From contig JBKHYJ010000124.1 in assembly GCA_046565505.1 (NCBI GenBank), forward strand, positions 1 to 64,000: 64,000 bases of DNA. The letters run 5' to 3'. Both the position numbers and the translations under genes were made by a program. Under the pieces are notes generated by a model, which was not told where the DNA came from, did not search any database, and saw only the letters and a list, made by a program, of their open reading frames with translations. This document shows, one piece after another, positions 18,422 through 28,311 of this stretch; positions within the stretch are counted from its first letter, which is position 1; each line of letters begins with the position of its first letter. This DNA comes from JBKHYJ01 sp046565505. Lineage in GTDB: Bacteria; Acidobacteriota; Blastocatellia; UBA7656.

Positions 18422-18859
18422 CTATTCCGCGGCCGGCGTGAAGTCTTCCGCGGGCGCCGCCCTGTAGGCTTCGACCGCCGCGGCCGTGTCGTAGTAGTCA
18501 CGGAAGTTGACTATCTTGCCATCGCGCAATGTGAAGACATGTACAAAGTCAGTTTCAAACCTGCGCCCATTGGCGTTCACGCGCGCCCTGTAGTTGCCAA
18601 AGACTATGACCTTTTCGCCGCTGCAAACGAATTCCTGCGGCACTAGGTGATTGCTCTCCTCCGCGTCATCGAGTATTGCGAAGTATCGCGCCACCTGTTC
18701 CCGCCCGCGGTGGCGGCCCGCGTAGGGCAGGTCTTCGGCCGGGCCACATGCCAGCCATTCGGTGTCTTCGGAGCACAAATTCAAAACGGCCTCCAGATTC
18801 GCTTCCAAATAAGCCGCGTATGCCTGTCGCACTATTTTCTCGTTCTCTTGTTCAGTCAT
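18422..18859 (-). CDS. SnoaL-like (NTF2 fold) protein
   Basis: I start at the ATG at 18859 (MTEQENEKIVRQAYAAY), which has GGAG six bases upstream; the longer frame to 18922 lacks this. The protein is about 145 residues, normal for SnoaL-like folds, with the opening helix, the LCSEDTEWLACGP strand and the HRGREQVARYFAIL segment. The last part reads FVHVFTLRDGKIVNFRDYYDT. Members include polyketide cyclases, ketosteroid-isomerase-like enzymes and many orphan proteins. The catalytic class cannot be named. Its stop is 18 bases before the next minus-strand start, indicating one operon. Confidence 0.87.
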   Translation of the reverse strand: MTEQENEKIVRQAYAAYLEANLEAVLNLCSEDTEWLACGPAEDLPYAGRHRGREQVARYFAILDDAEESNHLVPQEFVCSGEKVIVFGNYRARVNANGRRFETDFVHVFTLRDGKIVNFRDYYDTAAAVEAYRAAPAEDFTPAAE

Positions 18860-19022
18860 GTTCAACTCCGTGGCGAAGGTAAAACGATACCGCGCCTCCA
18901 AACCCGAGTCCCGTAGCAGCATAGAACTCTCGTCGCAGCCAGGTAAAAGGTTATCGCGTTAGAGGATTTGAAATAAGCCTTCAGCGCACGAGCCTTATCT
19001 TTGCGATCACATTAGCATGGGG

Positions 19023-20162
19023 CTACGCGCAAAAGTCCCGCGCCAGCTCCGTAAGCGCGTCGCGGCAGGTGAGGACATCCTCTACGAGCACGTACTCGTC
19101 TAGCCCGTGCAGGCCGGCGCCGCCGGGGCCGAATACCACCGTGGGAATACCTGCCCGGCCTAAGATGGCCGCGTCGGTCCAGAACGTCATGCCCGAATGA
19201 TGCGTCTTTCGCCCGAGCTTCCCCATAGCGTTCTCGACGGCTTGCGGCAGCGTATGGCCCGGCGGCGTTTGATATGGAGGCTGGCCGAATAACGCCCTCG
19301 CGGTGCCCTCAAACTCCGCATCCTCCTCTTTGAGCGACCGCAGAATTTCTTCGACCTCCATTAACGCGGCGTTCTCCGGCTCGCCCGTTACTATCCGCCG
19401 CTCCATTCGCAGCGAGCAATGGTCAGGGTACGTGCTGAGCTCGCGGCCGCCGTCGATGAGCGACGCATGCAAAGAAGGCGTGCCCTGGATGGGGTGAGGC
19501 TGACCGGACTCTAGCCGCCGGCCGAGGGCTTCGAGGCGCGCGAGGACTCTTCCCATTCTGAGGATCGCGTCGCGGCCCTCCTTCGGCAGGCTGCCGTGAG
19601 CCGCCTTACCTTTAGTCTCTACCTCCACCCACTGATATCCCCTGTGGCCGATGCCGATCACCATGTCCGTGGGCTCGGTGATAACCGCCGCGTCAGCGCG
19701 CCATTTTTCGACCAGCGCCTCGGCCCCCCGGCTCTCGTACTCCTCGTCGATTACACCCGCGACGATTATCCGCCCCGATTTGAGCCCGCCCGATATTGCG
19801 ATAGACTCTGCCGCGGAAATCATGGAGGCAAGCCCGCCCTTCATATCCTGCGTGCCCCTGCCATAAAGCCTCCCATCGCGCTCGACCGGGCTGAACGGCT
19901 CGGGCATCCCGATGACGCCGACCGTATCGAGGTGACCGCAGAACATCAGCGTCGGCCCGGGCGAACGGCCGTCGAGGACGCCCACGACGTTAGGCCTGCC
20001 TGAAACAACTTCGGTGATCTCCACGTCGAGCCCGGCCTTGCGCATATGGTCCGCTATGGCGCCGGCCACTTCTGATTCGCCCGCGCCCCCCGGCGCGAGG
20101 GACGGGTTCACCGAGTCGATTGCCACCAGGTCGCGCAGTAGCTCGATTGTAGGTTCGTGCAT
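19023..20162 (-). CDS. M20-family metallopeptidase/deacylase (ArgE/DapE type)
   Basis: The protein has 379 residues, usual for the family. Di-zinc ligands and catalytic acids are all in place: H77 and D79 in CGHLDTV, D106 in GTQDMKGG, E140/E141 in VIDEEYES, E163 in ITEPTD, and a C-terminal His in GLHGLDEY. A dimerisation domain lies between about 175 and 290. Such enzymes remove N-acyl groups from amino acids (acetylornithine, succinyl-DAP) or cleave short peptides. It opens the minus-strand set DinB/OCD/SnoaL; the gap of 163 bases to SnoaL is larger than the others. In an NRPS neighbourhood it might deacylate a pro-drug or precursor, but the specific substrate is not evident. Confidence 0.94.
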   Translation of the reverse strand: MHEPTIELLRDLVAIDSVNPSLAPGGAGESEVAGAIADHMRKAGLDVEITEVVSGRPNVVGVLDGRSPGPTLMFCGHLDTVGVIGMPEPFSPVERDGRLYGRGTQDMKGGLASMISAAESIAISGGLKSGRIIVAGVIDEEYESRGAEALVEKWRADAAVITEPTDMVIGIGHRGYQWVEVETKGKAAHGSLPKEGRDAILRMGRVLARLEALGRRLESGQPHPIQGTPSLHASLIDGGRELSTYPDHCSLRMERRIVTGEPENAALMEVEEILRSLKEEDAEFEGTARALFGQPPYQTPPGHTLPQAVENAMGKLGRKTHHSGMTFWTDAAILGRAGIPTVVFGPGGAGLHGLDEYVLVEDVLTCRDALTELARDFCA

Positions 20163-20654
20163 AAATTACCCCATTACAATCAGGAGGACTTTAGGAACTT
20201 ATCGCCGGTGTGCGATTCGCGACTATTATACACTTGAGGCCATACATTTACAGCCACAAAGTAGGCGGCCTCAACCGTACCTGAGCCATTCAAATCCAGG
20301 GCGGGGAGAAACGTTTTGCCCGCCTTCGGCTTATATGACTGTGAGCATAATCGGACAATCGCCGTGAGCGGTCGCGCACATGTTTAAAGCGCAATCAAGG
20401 AGTGACATAAGGAAGGAATCACCTGCCGCCAATAACGCGGACGCCCGCGCCTGACTCACTCGCGCCCCGGCCTCACCCGCGGCTTCAATAATCAGTTATG
20501 GCGCCCGGCGATGAGGCGCATGACGACGCGCCACGCCGCATTCGGCGTGGCGGTCCCCTTATGTTCGCTTCAGCCGCATCACGCGGCGTGGGCCAACTTT
20601 GCCCCGCGCCGGCTTCGCATGGATTCAATAGACACCTACCAGGAGAGGATATAA
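20163..20654. other. Intergenic region between divergent genes
   Basis: About 490 bases lie between the M20 peptidase start on the minus strand and the tyrosinase-vWA start on the plus strand, so promoters for both should be here. The only clear structure is a hairpin at 20529-20552. No convincing gene is seen. Confidence 0.6.
20529..20552. promoter_or_regulatory. Perfect 10-bp hairpin upstream of the tyrosinase fusion gene
   Basis: CGCCACGCCG (20529-20538), loop CATT, CGGCGTGGCG (20543-20552). It lies about 100 bases before the start codon, in the leader or promoter region. It could be an operator, a leader structure, or an upstream terminator. Confidence 0.45.
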
Positions 20655-23600
20655 ATGGGCATAAGAAAAAATGCAGCTCGTCTGACCCCCACGGAGCGGG
20701 ACAACTTTCTGAGGGCGGCGCTTACGCTAAAGAACACTATCGCAAATCCGGGCGCTCCGGCGGCCCAACAGATCAGCATCTACGACCAGTTTGTGGCGAT
20801 CCACCTGTACACGTTGAACGTCAACGTCCCCGGCGGAGGGGTCTCTAATATGGGCCACCAGAACTCCGCATTCGGCCCCTGGCACCGCTATTACCTGCTG
20901 CGATTCGAGCAGGCCCTACAGGCCGTCGACCCGACCGTGACGCTCCCCTACTGGGATTGGACCGACCATGCCGCGACACAAAACATAATCTTCCAGGACA
21001 ACTTCATGGGTCCGAACGGCGGGGTCGGGGGTGTAGGCGGCGGCAACGTTCAATCCGGCTATTTTGCTTTTGACGCGCCGGGCTCGGGCACTAACCCGAC
21101 GCCGCTGCCGGCTTGGTGGCCGACGGGCCTCCTAGGGTGGCGGGTGAAAACGCAATTGCAGCAGGGTCACGGTAGCACGCTCGGGCGTAGCCTCAGCCCT
21201 TTCACCTCTCTTGAGACCAAAGCGCATGTGCTGACGTGCCTGGCGAGGCCGAATTACGAAAACCCGAGCGGGTTCAGGCCCTATCTCGAAGGCGGCGCTA
21301 GCGGCAATGGCATGCACAACGGCATGCATGGCTGGGTGGGCGGAAATATGGGGGACCCTAATTCGTCGCCGAACGATCTGATCTTTTTCCTGCACCACTG
21401 CAACATAGACCGCCTTTGGGCGATGTGGCAGATTGACGGGCACCAGGGGAGCGCATTTTATCCATCCGTAGGCAGGCCGCAGGGTCACAATTTGAATGAC
21501 CCGATGTGGCCGTGGGTCGGCGGCCTGGCGGGATATTCGTCCAATAACGCCCAGACCAACATCGTCTTGCCCGACTTTACGGGCGAACCAGTTCGTCACC
21601 CCGCGGATGTTTTAGACCATCGCGCGCTGGGGTTCGCCTACGACACGGAAGTGGTATTGGGCATCGCGCTCGATCAGACGGGAAGCATGGCCGGGATGAC
21701 TCCCGACCCGATGACGGGCATGGCCCCCAACATCACCAAGTGGGAAGCCGCCAAGCGCGGCGTTTCGGCGATGCTGCACGACTGTGAGGCCGCCTACGCC
21801 GCCGCGGAGGCCTACGTGGTGGGCGGGGTGGAAACCTTCAGATCAACCGGGGCCGGTAATACCTTCACCCAAGTTTTCCCGGGCGCCCATTTCGGCGTGG
21901 TCAAGAATGGCGGGGCCATCAGCCAGATCAATTTTGATGCTAACATCGCTGCGCAGTCGCCCGGCGGCGGCACGCCGCTGGCCGGAGCATTGACAGACAC
22001 GGACACAAATCTGGTACGCGCCCCCTTCGCAAACCTGCCCGCGGGCGAGCAACGTTACCTTTCGATATTGACGGACGGCGTGGCGACCGCCCCGCCCCCG
22101 CTGACAAGCCTCGGTACGCCTGCTTTCCCCGACACCGTCATTTTTGCGATGGGCTTCGGGATAGGCGGCGGCTGGGACGGGGTCGATTACGCGACCATCG
22201 CGAACATGGTGACGAAGGGCAAGGCGGCCCCCGCGGGAGTGGCCCAGGTCTTTCACGGCGAGAACGCGGGCGTGATCGATAAGTTCTACACGAACTCGGT
22301 CGCCGCCTCGATCGGCTACGTCCCGTCGGTCGATCCGATTTTCGATCTATACCCGGGCGAACACGTACACATGCGCTTTGACGTGACGGATGCCGAAGAG
22401 GCATTTATGATTACCGCGCAGGGGTTCGATTACTCGGATGGGAATTGGGATTTCTGCCTGATGGCCCCGAGCGGGATGCATTGCGCGGACACTCGCATGG
22501 AGGGGGCTGCCGGGGCGCACATCACCACCAGTCACAGTCACGACAGCCCCACGGAAACGCTCGCGCCGTTCCTCGTCACCATGAAGGAGCGCCAGGGGCG
22601 CTGCACGATATTCCTCAACCGCAACGGGGCCGAGTCCCACGAATGGGTCGGGCGTTGGTACTTCATGGCCTACTACAAGTCCGACCCGGCCGAGCCGCTG
22701 ATGATCATGCCCAGCCTCGCAGATTTTGTCCTGCCGGTAGGGTCGCCTCCGGTGCGCGGGCCGCTCTACTCAAGGTTTTTGCAGAAGCCATCGGAGCGGC
22801 TGCCAGTGCGCGCGATAGCCGGCGCGCCTGCCCACCAACTGGCTACGGGATTGAGCGGCATAACCACGACTTCGCCGGATGCCCCCTGCGCGGTCTCGGT
22901 CAACATCTACAAGCGAACGAGCCGGAAGGCGACCTTGTCGGCGACGGCGAAAGCGCCATTCGCCGGGGAGGACATCCTGCTGACGCTTCAGCTATCGGAC
23001 CTTGCGGGCGGCAGGCAAGACATTCATACGATTGTCGCGCGGATGGTCGCGCCCAATCACTCTCTGGGAAATGCCGTGGCCGACCTCGCCGCGGTGCCGT
23101 TCAAATCAAGGCGGCAGTTCCTCAACAGGGGGAACGCGGAGCAGCCCTTCGACCTGCTGCAATACCTGGCAGAGTATGAACGACTCAAGCCCGAGGGGCT
23201 CGCGATACGCGACGAGGCGGTCGAATTCAAACAAAAGGATGACTCCACGTGGGTGGCCCGAATCAAAGGCAATAGGTTTCCCGGCGTCTATCATTTCGGC
23301 GTCTACGTCGAAGGGATTTACTACCCCGGAGGTGAGGAGGAGGACGCGCATGAGGGCGGGGGTAAAGAGGCTGGGCATGACCATCATTGTTGCGAGCATG
23401 GGCCCCAGCGATTCACTGAGTCCTTGCACGCTTCAATAGCGCTGGGGATCGAGCCGGACGGAAAACAGAGCAGCGCCGTACTGCACTGGACGGCCCCGAA
23501 TAAATTTGTAGTTAGCGCCACGCTGGTTGACGCGAACGGAAACATCGCCCTGCCGGTCGCGGGCAACGTCCCCGCCGTGACGGTCGGCGGGAAGGTTGTC

Positions 23601-23945
23601 CGGGCTAAGCCCCTCGTCTCACTCACGGCCGAGCATCAAGTGGAGGTCACGCTCGTCGGGAGGAACATCGAGGTCGCCCCCGAGGGGCAGGCCATCAAGA
23701 GTGCAGGCGTATCCGTCGAAACTGCGGAAGGGGAGAGGCTGCCCATCAAGCCAAATGAGAATCTCAGGGTCAGTGTCGAGATTTCTGGAAACAAGCTCAA
23801 GGTCGATACACCGAAATTCATCGGGGACAGGGAAACCCGCAAAGTCTTCTCTTCGGGGACGCAGGAAGCGATGAAGATAGCGATGGAGAATCGCCAGCCC
23901 ATCGCAACCAAGAAAGAGGCGAAAGACTCGGGCTTCCAAATGTGA
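20655..23945 (+). CDS. Tyrosinase-like type 3 copper protein fused to a von Willebrand A domain
   Basis: The protein has 1096 residues and a GGAGAGG ribosome site. The CuA histidines are seen as H50 (VAIHLYT), H68 (MGHQNSAFG) and H77 (PWHRYY). The CuB ones are H221 and H225 (MHNGMHGWVGG) and H247/H248 (IFFLHHCNIDRLW). A vWA domain follows near 330-560 with the MIDAS sequence DQTGS (D340, T342, S344) and later LSILTDG. A beta-rich region of unknown type follows, then an acid/His loop near 893-919 (GGEEEDAHEGGG, GHDHHCCEHG) that looks metal-binding, and a beta-rich C-terminus. No Sec or Tat signal is visible. Type 3 copper enzymes oxidise phenols; vWA domains bind proteins through a metal. The fusion is unusual. 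The next gene, now broken, may be its partner. Confidence 0.93.
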   Translation: MGIRKNAARLTPTERDNFLRAALTLKNTIANPGAPAAQQISIYDQFVAIHLYTLNVNVPGGGVSNMGHQNSAFGPWHRYYLLRFEQALQAVDPTVTLPYWDWTDHAATQNIIFQDNFMGPNGGVGGVGGGNVQSGYFAFDAPGSGTNPTPLPAWWPTGLLGWRVKTQLQQGHGSTLGRSLSPFTSLETKAHVLTCLARPNYENPSGFRPYLEGGASGNGMHNGMHGWVGGNMGDPNSSPNDLIFFLHHCNIDRLWAMWQIDGHQGSAFYPSVGRPQGHNLNDPMWPWVGGLAGYSSNNAQTNIVLPDFTGEPVRHPADVLDHRALGFAYDTEVVLGIALDQTGSMAGMTPDPMTGMAPNITKWEAAKRGVSAMLHDCEAAYAAAEAYVVGGVETFRSTGAGNTFTQVFPGAHFGVVKNGGAISQINFDANIAAQSPGGGTPLAGALTDTDTNLVRAPFANLPAGEQRYLSILTDGVATAPPPLTSLGTPAFPDTVIFAMGFGIGGGWDGVDYATIANMVTKGKAAPAGVAQVFHGENAGVIDKFYTNSVAASIGYVPSVDPIFDLYPGEHVHMRFDVTDAEEAFMITAQGFDYSDGNWDFCLMAPSGMHCADTRMEGAAGAHITTSHSHDSPTETLAPFLVTMKERQGRCTIFLNRNGAESHEWVGRWYFMAYYKSDPAEPLMIMPSLADFVLPVGSPPVRGPLYSRFLQKPSERLPVRAIAGAPAHQLATGLSGITTTSPDAPCAVSVNIYKRTSRKATLSATAKAPFAGEDILLTLQLSDLAGGRQDIHTIVARMVAPNHSLGNAVADLAAVPFKSRRQFLNRGNAEQPFDLLQYLAEYERLKPEGLAIRDEAVEFKQKDDSTWVARIKGNRFPGVYHFGVYVEGIYYPGGEEEDAHEGGGKEAGHDHHCCEHGPQRFTESLHASIALGIEPDGKQSSAVLHWTAPNKFVVSATLVDANGNIALPVAGNVPAVTVGGKVVRAKPLVSLTAEHQVEVTLVGRNIEVAPEGQAIKSAGVSVETAEGERLPIKPNENLRVSVEISGNKLKVDTPKFIGDRETRKVFSSGTQEAMKIAMENRQPIATKKEAKDSGFQM

Positions 23946-23970
23946 CACGGGAAAAGCTCAGACGCATATT

Positions 23971-23998
23971 ACAGGCGGCGTGGTCTCGCGCCGCGTGT
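23971..23998 (+). terminator. Weak stem-loop after the tyrosinase fusion gene
   Basis: GCGGCG (23975-23980) pairs with CGCCGC (23989-23994), with three more possible pairs outside one mismatch. No T tract follows. Confidence 0.3.
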
Positions 23999-24272
23999 AG
24001 CCCAACAACCCATTGCCGCGAGAGCCGCGAAGCAACTCCCGCTTGAAACGCTCAACGTCGCTCGCGCGGCCGTCGAATTCGCGCAACGCGCGGGTGATCT
24101 TCAGGAGGGAAGAACAGGCTCGTGTGACGGCGGCCTTTTCGCTAAAGCGACCGCACGCGGGATTGGTCCGTTCCCACGCAAATCAGGCATTCGGAAACCG
24201 TGACCGGCAACAGCCGAGTGGACATCTCAAGAAAACGAAGTTCCTCAATGTAAACAAGACTAGGAGATTAAA

Positions 24273-26103
24273 ATGAACTATATATTCAAAGGCCGCCTTT
24301 GCGGCTATATCTGTAGCGAGTGCTTTGAGCCGCTGAGCAAGGTCAAGGTGCGGATTTATCGCGCTCGCGAAGACTAGAACGTCACGGCCCTGGCCGTAGC
24401 GAGCCCCAAGGACACATTCGCCATCCTCTCCGAAGAGGACGTGCGGCGGAAGGAGTCTTACTTGCTCGGCGAGTTTGAGACAAACGAGGCGGGTGAGTTC
24501 GTCGCCGAACTCGGCGACAAGCAAGGCTACAACGGGGAGGCGTTCGAGGTGGACGTATATTGTGACACCTTGCCGGGCCTTAAGCCCGGACCCCCGAGCC
24601 CGTGCAATTCTCCGTGACAGTCCTCCAGCCATTATGGCGCAGGGTCGAGCGGGGCGCTATGGCGGTCTGGGACCATTGCCTCTCGCATAGATACTGGTGC
24701 CTGGTGCGCTCAAGGTTCGGGGCATGGGTCATCTGTGGCCGCGTTGTGGTGTGCGACACGGGGTTGCCGGCCAGCCCGGTCAAGGTGAGCGCTTTCGACG
24801 TGGACTGGTTGCAGGACGACCCGCTAGGCTCCGCGATCACCGATTCGACCGGAAGGTTCCGCATCAACTACGTGGCCGCGGATTTCAGGAAGGACGTGCT
24901 GGGGTTAAACATAGAGCTTTTCGGCGGGCCTGACCTCTACTTCAAAGTCGAGACGCTATCAGGAACGGCACTGCTGACCGAGCCGCGTTCGCGCGGGCGC
25001 GCGCCTGACCGTGAAAACGTCGGCAACTGCTTCTGCGTGGAGCTATGCGTCGAAGAAGCCCCCGTCGTCACGCATGCATGGTTCACGCGGGTAGGTGATT
25101 TTGCGCTCTACTCAGACATCAACTTCCTGACGGATGGTCGCACGTCGCACGCCGTACCTCCGGGCTTCCCGAATGCTCATGGGGGGCCGGATTCGGCTTC
25201 TTCGGGGACCTGAAGCTCGTGGGAGATTGCCCGACCACCTACCCGACTGGCGGCCCGCCGATGCGTTACCGTTTCCTGTACGAGGTGTTGGGTTCCGGGG
25301 TCGGCCTTCAGCCGATGCTGGCCTCAAACCTGGCATCAGTGGTGGTAGGTTCGCGGCCGATCTTATGGGACGTATTCGGCACAGGGACTCCGATTGTGAC
25401 TTCGCAGCCAATCTATGTCGCCGGGTCAGGGGCCACGCCGCCGGGGCCTACGCCGCCGCCTTCGCCTCTGCCGGCCGGGCCGTGGGGACCGATCCCGAGC
25501 GTTGTGCTCGTGCCTGACGCGAACGGTTGGGTGACCATCGACCCGGCCGCGACTAATGGCGGGTTCTCCGGGCCGTTGGTGCGGTTCGCTTCGGAAACAG
25601 TCGTGCCGGGCGGAGGCGCGCCGAGCGATGGGCCGGGCGTAGCGGTCTCCGACCCCAAGAATGGCAAGATGCTCAGGATCGTATTCCAGGCCGAGCCCGT
25701 CACCGGCCCGACGGCTTCGACTCCGACGCTGACCAATGAGCTGCCGAAAATCTACATCAATAACTGGGGCGACGTGAACGACCTCAACCTGGCCCGGTTC
25801 ATAGGGGCGGGCGACACGCCTTGTTCGGGCCTGGCCGATGGTCTGGATATCCTGTACACCGCGGACCACGAATTGATGGGGTCATGGGGTATCGGCATAC
25901 CGACCGCCGCCAGCATCCCCGGCGGCGTGCCCGCGTTGCCATCGGGCAATGTCCCGCGCGGGGCATTCGGGACACAGCACCTGGACATTTCCACATGGCC
26001 GGCGTGTTCTTACACCGTGTCGCTCAGCACGCGCAGGAAGCTCACGGACGGAGAAATCGACGACTCGGGACACACAAGGTCGCTGACGTTCTGCAAAGAC
26101 TGA
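24273..26103 (+). pseudogene. Broken gene for a beta-rich, regulatory-like-domain protein (one stop, two frameshifts)
   Basis: AGGAG precedes ATG 24273 and the product starts MNYIFKGRLCGYICSECFEP. Reading continues sensibly through a TAG at 24375-24377 (REDxNVTALAV; CAG would restore Gln). It changes frame near 24590-24602 (LKPGP to QFSVTVLQP) and again in the G6 run near 25180-25190 (PNAHG to GFGFFGDL), ending at 26103. Frames go 0, 2, 1, so each shift equals the loss of one base, both beside homopolymers. The pieces hold Cys pairs, two transthyretin/carboxypeptidase-regulatory-like segments (VKVRIYR..., VKVSAFDVDW) and a C-terminal domain. Intact length would be about 610 residues. It may be a recent pseudogene, or homopolymer sequencing errors plus one real nonsense change. 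Confidence 0.75.
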
Positions 26104-26475
26104 TTTCGGGCCAGTATTTAAGCCCGAGGGCCGCCGGTCACTGGCTGATAACTCCGCCGGTGGCCGGCGCGCCTTGTCTTGTCAGGGTATGTAGCCTTAC
26201 CGAATATGAATGAAGCTGGCGATGTTCATTCTTGCGCTTGACACGTGTGCCGCGGCGCGCCGGGTCCCCTGACGACGCAGCCCCCGGGGTGCTCTTTTTT
26301 CGCCTCATCCGACCTGCAACAACGTGGGTGAGAAAACGCATCTCGCGAGTCTCAGGTAGTATAGGTCTATCACCCCGCGCGCAACCGGCGCGAGTCGGGC
26401 GGGCGGTCTCGCCACGCGCGCCGGGCGATTTTCGACATCGCTCTCGCATGGTATATTTCTAAGCAAAGGGGAAAC
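26104..26475. other. Intergenic region before the M49-like peptidase
   Basis: About 370 GC-rich bases with no credible gene. The last 15 bases contain AAAGGGGAAAC, a ribosome site for the next gene. No strong hairpin was found. Confidence 0.6.
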
Positions 26476-28287
26476 ATGAAAACTCGGATGATATTTACAT
26501 TACTATTGATCGCCGCTCTTTCAGCCCCCGTACGGGCTCAATCTCACGAGGATTCCAAAGCTATGATACCGGAAGGCTACTGGCCGCTGGAAAAGACGTT
26601 GCCTGTAATCGAGAATACACAGGTGATACGGCTCGACCCGGACCTCTCGCAGTTGAGCGAGGGTGAGCGCAAGGCGTTTAACAAGCTGGTTGAAGTGGGC
26701 CTGATTTTTCAGGACCTTTACGAGCAGCAGCGCCACCCGCAGGCGTTGAAGGCGCGCCGCGAGCTCTACGAGTTGGATAAGCGAAACGGGTCGCCCGCGA
26801 CGAGGAATCTCGTCACGATTTACCGGCTGAACCAGGGGCCAATCGCCACGACGCTTGAGAATAAGCGCGAGCCGTTCCTCCCGGTGGAACCCGTGAGGCC
26901 TGGAAAAAATGTATACCCGTGGGGCAGCCCCAAGCAGGAGATCGAAGCCTTTCTTACCGCGCACCCCGAGAAACGCGATTCCATACTCAACCTGCGCACG
27001 GTCGTCCGCCGGGCCACGGCACAAGACCTGCAAACGGACCTGTCCAGCCTGAAGCGACATCCCGTCTTGGCGACCTTGCACCCGGGCCTACAAAACGAGC
27101 TGCAAGAGTTACTGTCGCGGCCCGACCCGAAGGGCTTTTACGCCGTGCCCTACGCCATCGCGTACGCCGATGAACTGGTCCGCGCCCACTCGCTGCTCAA
27201 CGAAGCGGCGGACGCCGTCGAAAAGGACGACGAAGAGTTCGCACGCTTCCTCCGCAACCGCAGCCGCGACCTGTTGTCGAACGATTACGAATCAGGCGAC
27301 GCCGCCTGGGTCACGGGGCACTTCAAAAACCTGAACGCCCAGATAGGCTCTTACGAGGTCTATGACGACGACCTGTTCGGCACGAAGACTTTTTTTGCCT
27401 TCAGCGTCATGATCAAGCGGAAGCAAGAGACGGACGCTTTGAGAAAGGCGATGAAGGGCTTGCAGGCGCTCGAAGACACGCTCCCCTACGGGCGGCACAA
27501 GAGGGTGAGGGAGGACATACCCGTGGGCGTCTACGACGTTATCGCGGATTTCGCCCAGGCGCGCGGCGGCAATAACGCGACCATTCTCCCCAACGAGAAT
27601 TATCTAGCCCGCAGGTACGGCCGGACCATCCTGCTGCGCGCCAACATAATGCGCAACCCGGAGCTGTTTAAGAACACCGAGCGCGTGTGGTCAGTGGCCG
27701 TCGCTCCGGCGCACAAGGGCGACCTCACGTCCGAAGGCAATTCTTACCGCACGCTCTGGCATGAGGTAGGACACTACCTCGGCGTGGACTTGACCAAAGA
27801 CGGGCGGGACCTTGACACGGCCTTGCAGGAGAATTCGAGCCTGTTAGAAGAAATGAAGGCGGACCTCGTTTCGCTATTCGTCGCGGAGGCGTTGCACAAA
27901 CAGGGCTACTATACTGACCAGCAGCTGCGCGCCGTCTATGCCAGCGGCGTCAACCGCGTGCTGCAAAACAACAGGCCGCGCCGCGACCAGCCCTATAACA
28001 CGATGCAGCTCATGCAATGGAATTTTTTCCTGGAGAACGGGCTGTTGAGCTTCGACCCGCAAACGAAGAGGCTTGTCATCAACTACGCCAACTACCATGA
28101 CGCGGTTGCCAAGATGCTGGCGAAGGTGCTCGAAGTGCAATACCAGGGGGACAAGGCAGCGGCCGACCAGTTCATCGACCGATACTCGAAATGGGATGAA
28201 AACCTGCATGGCGCGGTCGCGAAGAACATCCGCGATCAGCAGTTGTACAGGTTCAGGCTTTTCAAGTACGCGGCGCTGAACGAGTGA
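26476..28287 (+). CDS. Secreted zinc metallopeptidase, M49 (dipeptidyl-peptidase III)-like
   Basis: The protein has 603 residues with a signal peptide (MIFTLLLIAALSAPVRAQ). The zinc site reads HEVGH (H429, E430, H433), and about 25 residues later EEMKAD (458-463), which corresponds to the EECRAE glutamate motif of M49. Dipeptidyl-peptidase III itself has a six-residue HELLGH motif; this protein has the five-residue HExxH, as in some bacterial NUDIX-associated relatives. The N-terminal 400 residues are mainly helical. Likely role: a periplasmic or secreted peptidase or an inactive-substrate homologue. Downstream lies another metallopeptidase-like gene (DUF885) on the opposite strand, 24 bases away. 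Confidence 0.85.
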   Translation: MKTRMIFTLLLIAALSAPVRAQSHEDSKAMIPEGYWPLEKTLPVIENTQVIRLDPDLSQLSEGERKAFNKLVEVGLIFQDLYEQQRHPQALKARRELYELDKRNGSPATRNLVTIYRLNQGPIATTLENKREPFLPVEPVRPGKNVYPWGSPKQEIEAFLTAHPEKRDSILNLRTVVRRATAQDLQTDLSSLKRHPVLATLHPGLQNELQELLSRPDPKGFYAVPYAIAYADELVRAHSLLNEAADAVEKDDEEFARFLRNRSRDLLSNDYESGDAAWVTGHFKNLNAQIGSYEVYDDDLFGTKTFFAFSVMIKRKQETDALRKAMKGLQALEDTLPYGRHKRVREDIPVGVYDVIADFAQARGGNNATILPNENYLARRYGRTILLRANIMRNPELFKNTERVWSVAVAPAHKGDLTSEGNSYRTLWHEVGHYLGVDLTKDGRDLDTALQENSSLLEEMKADLVSLFVAEALHKQGYYTDQQLRAVYASGVNRVLQNNRPRRDQPYNTMQLMQWNFFLENGLLSFDPQTKRLVINYANYHDAVAKMLAKVLEVQYQGDKAAADQFIDRYSKWDENLHGAVAKNIRDQQLYRFRLFKYAALNE

Positions 28288-28311
28288 GCGAGTGCCGCTC
28301 TAGAGTTGTTT

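Noticed and set aside
24013..24276. 87-codon plus-strand frame before the broken gene
   Set aside because: Arg/Ser/Asn-rich low-complexity translation and no ribosome site; the real start of the next gene with AGGAG overlaps its end.
25180..25200. Programmed frameshift as an explanation for the broken gene
   Set aside because: Two shifts plus a nonsense codon and no slippery heptamer with a downstream structure make decay or sequencing error more likely.
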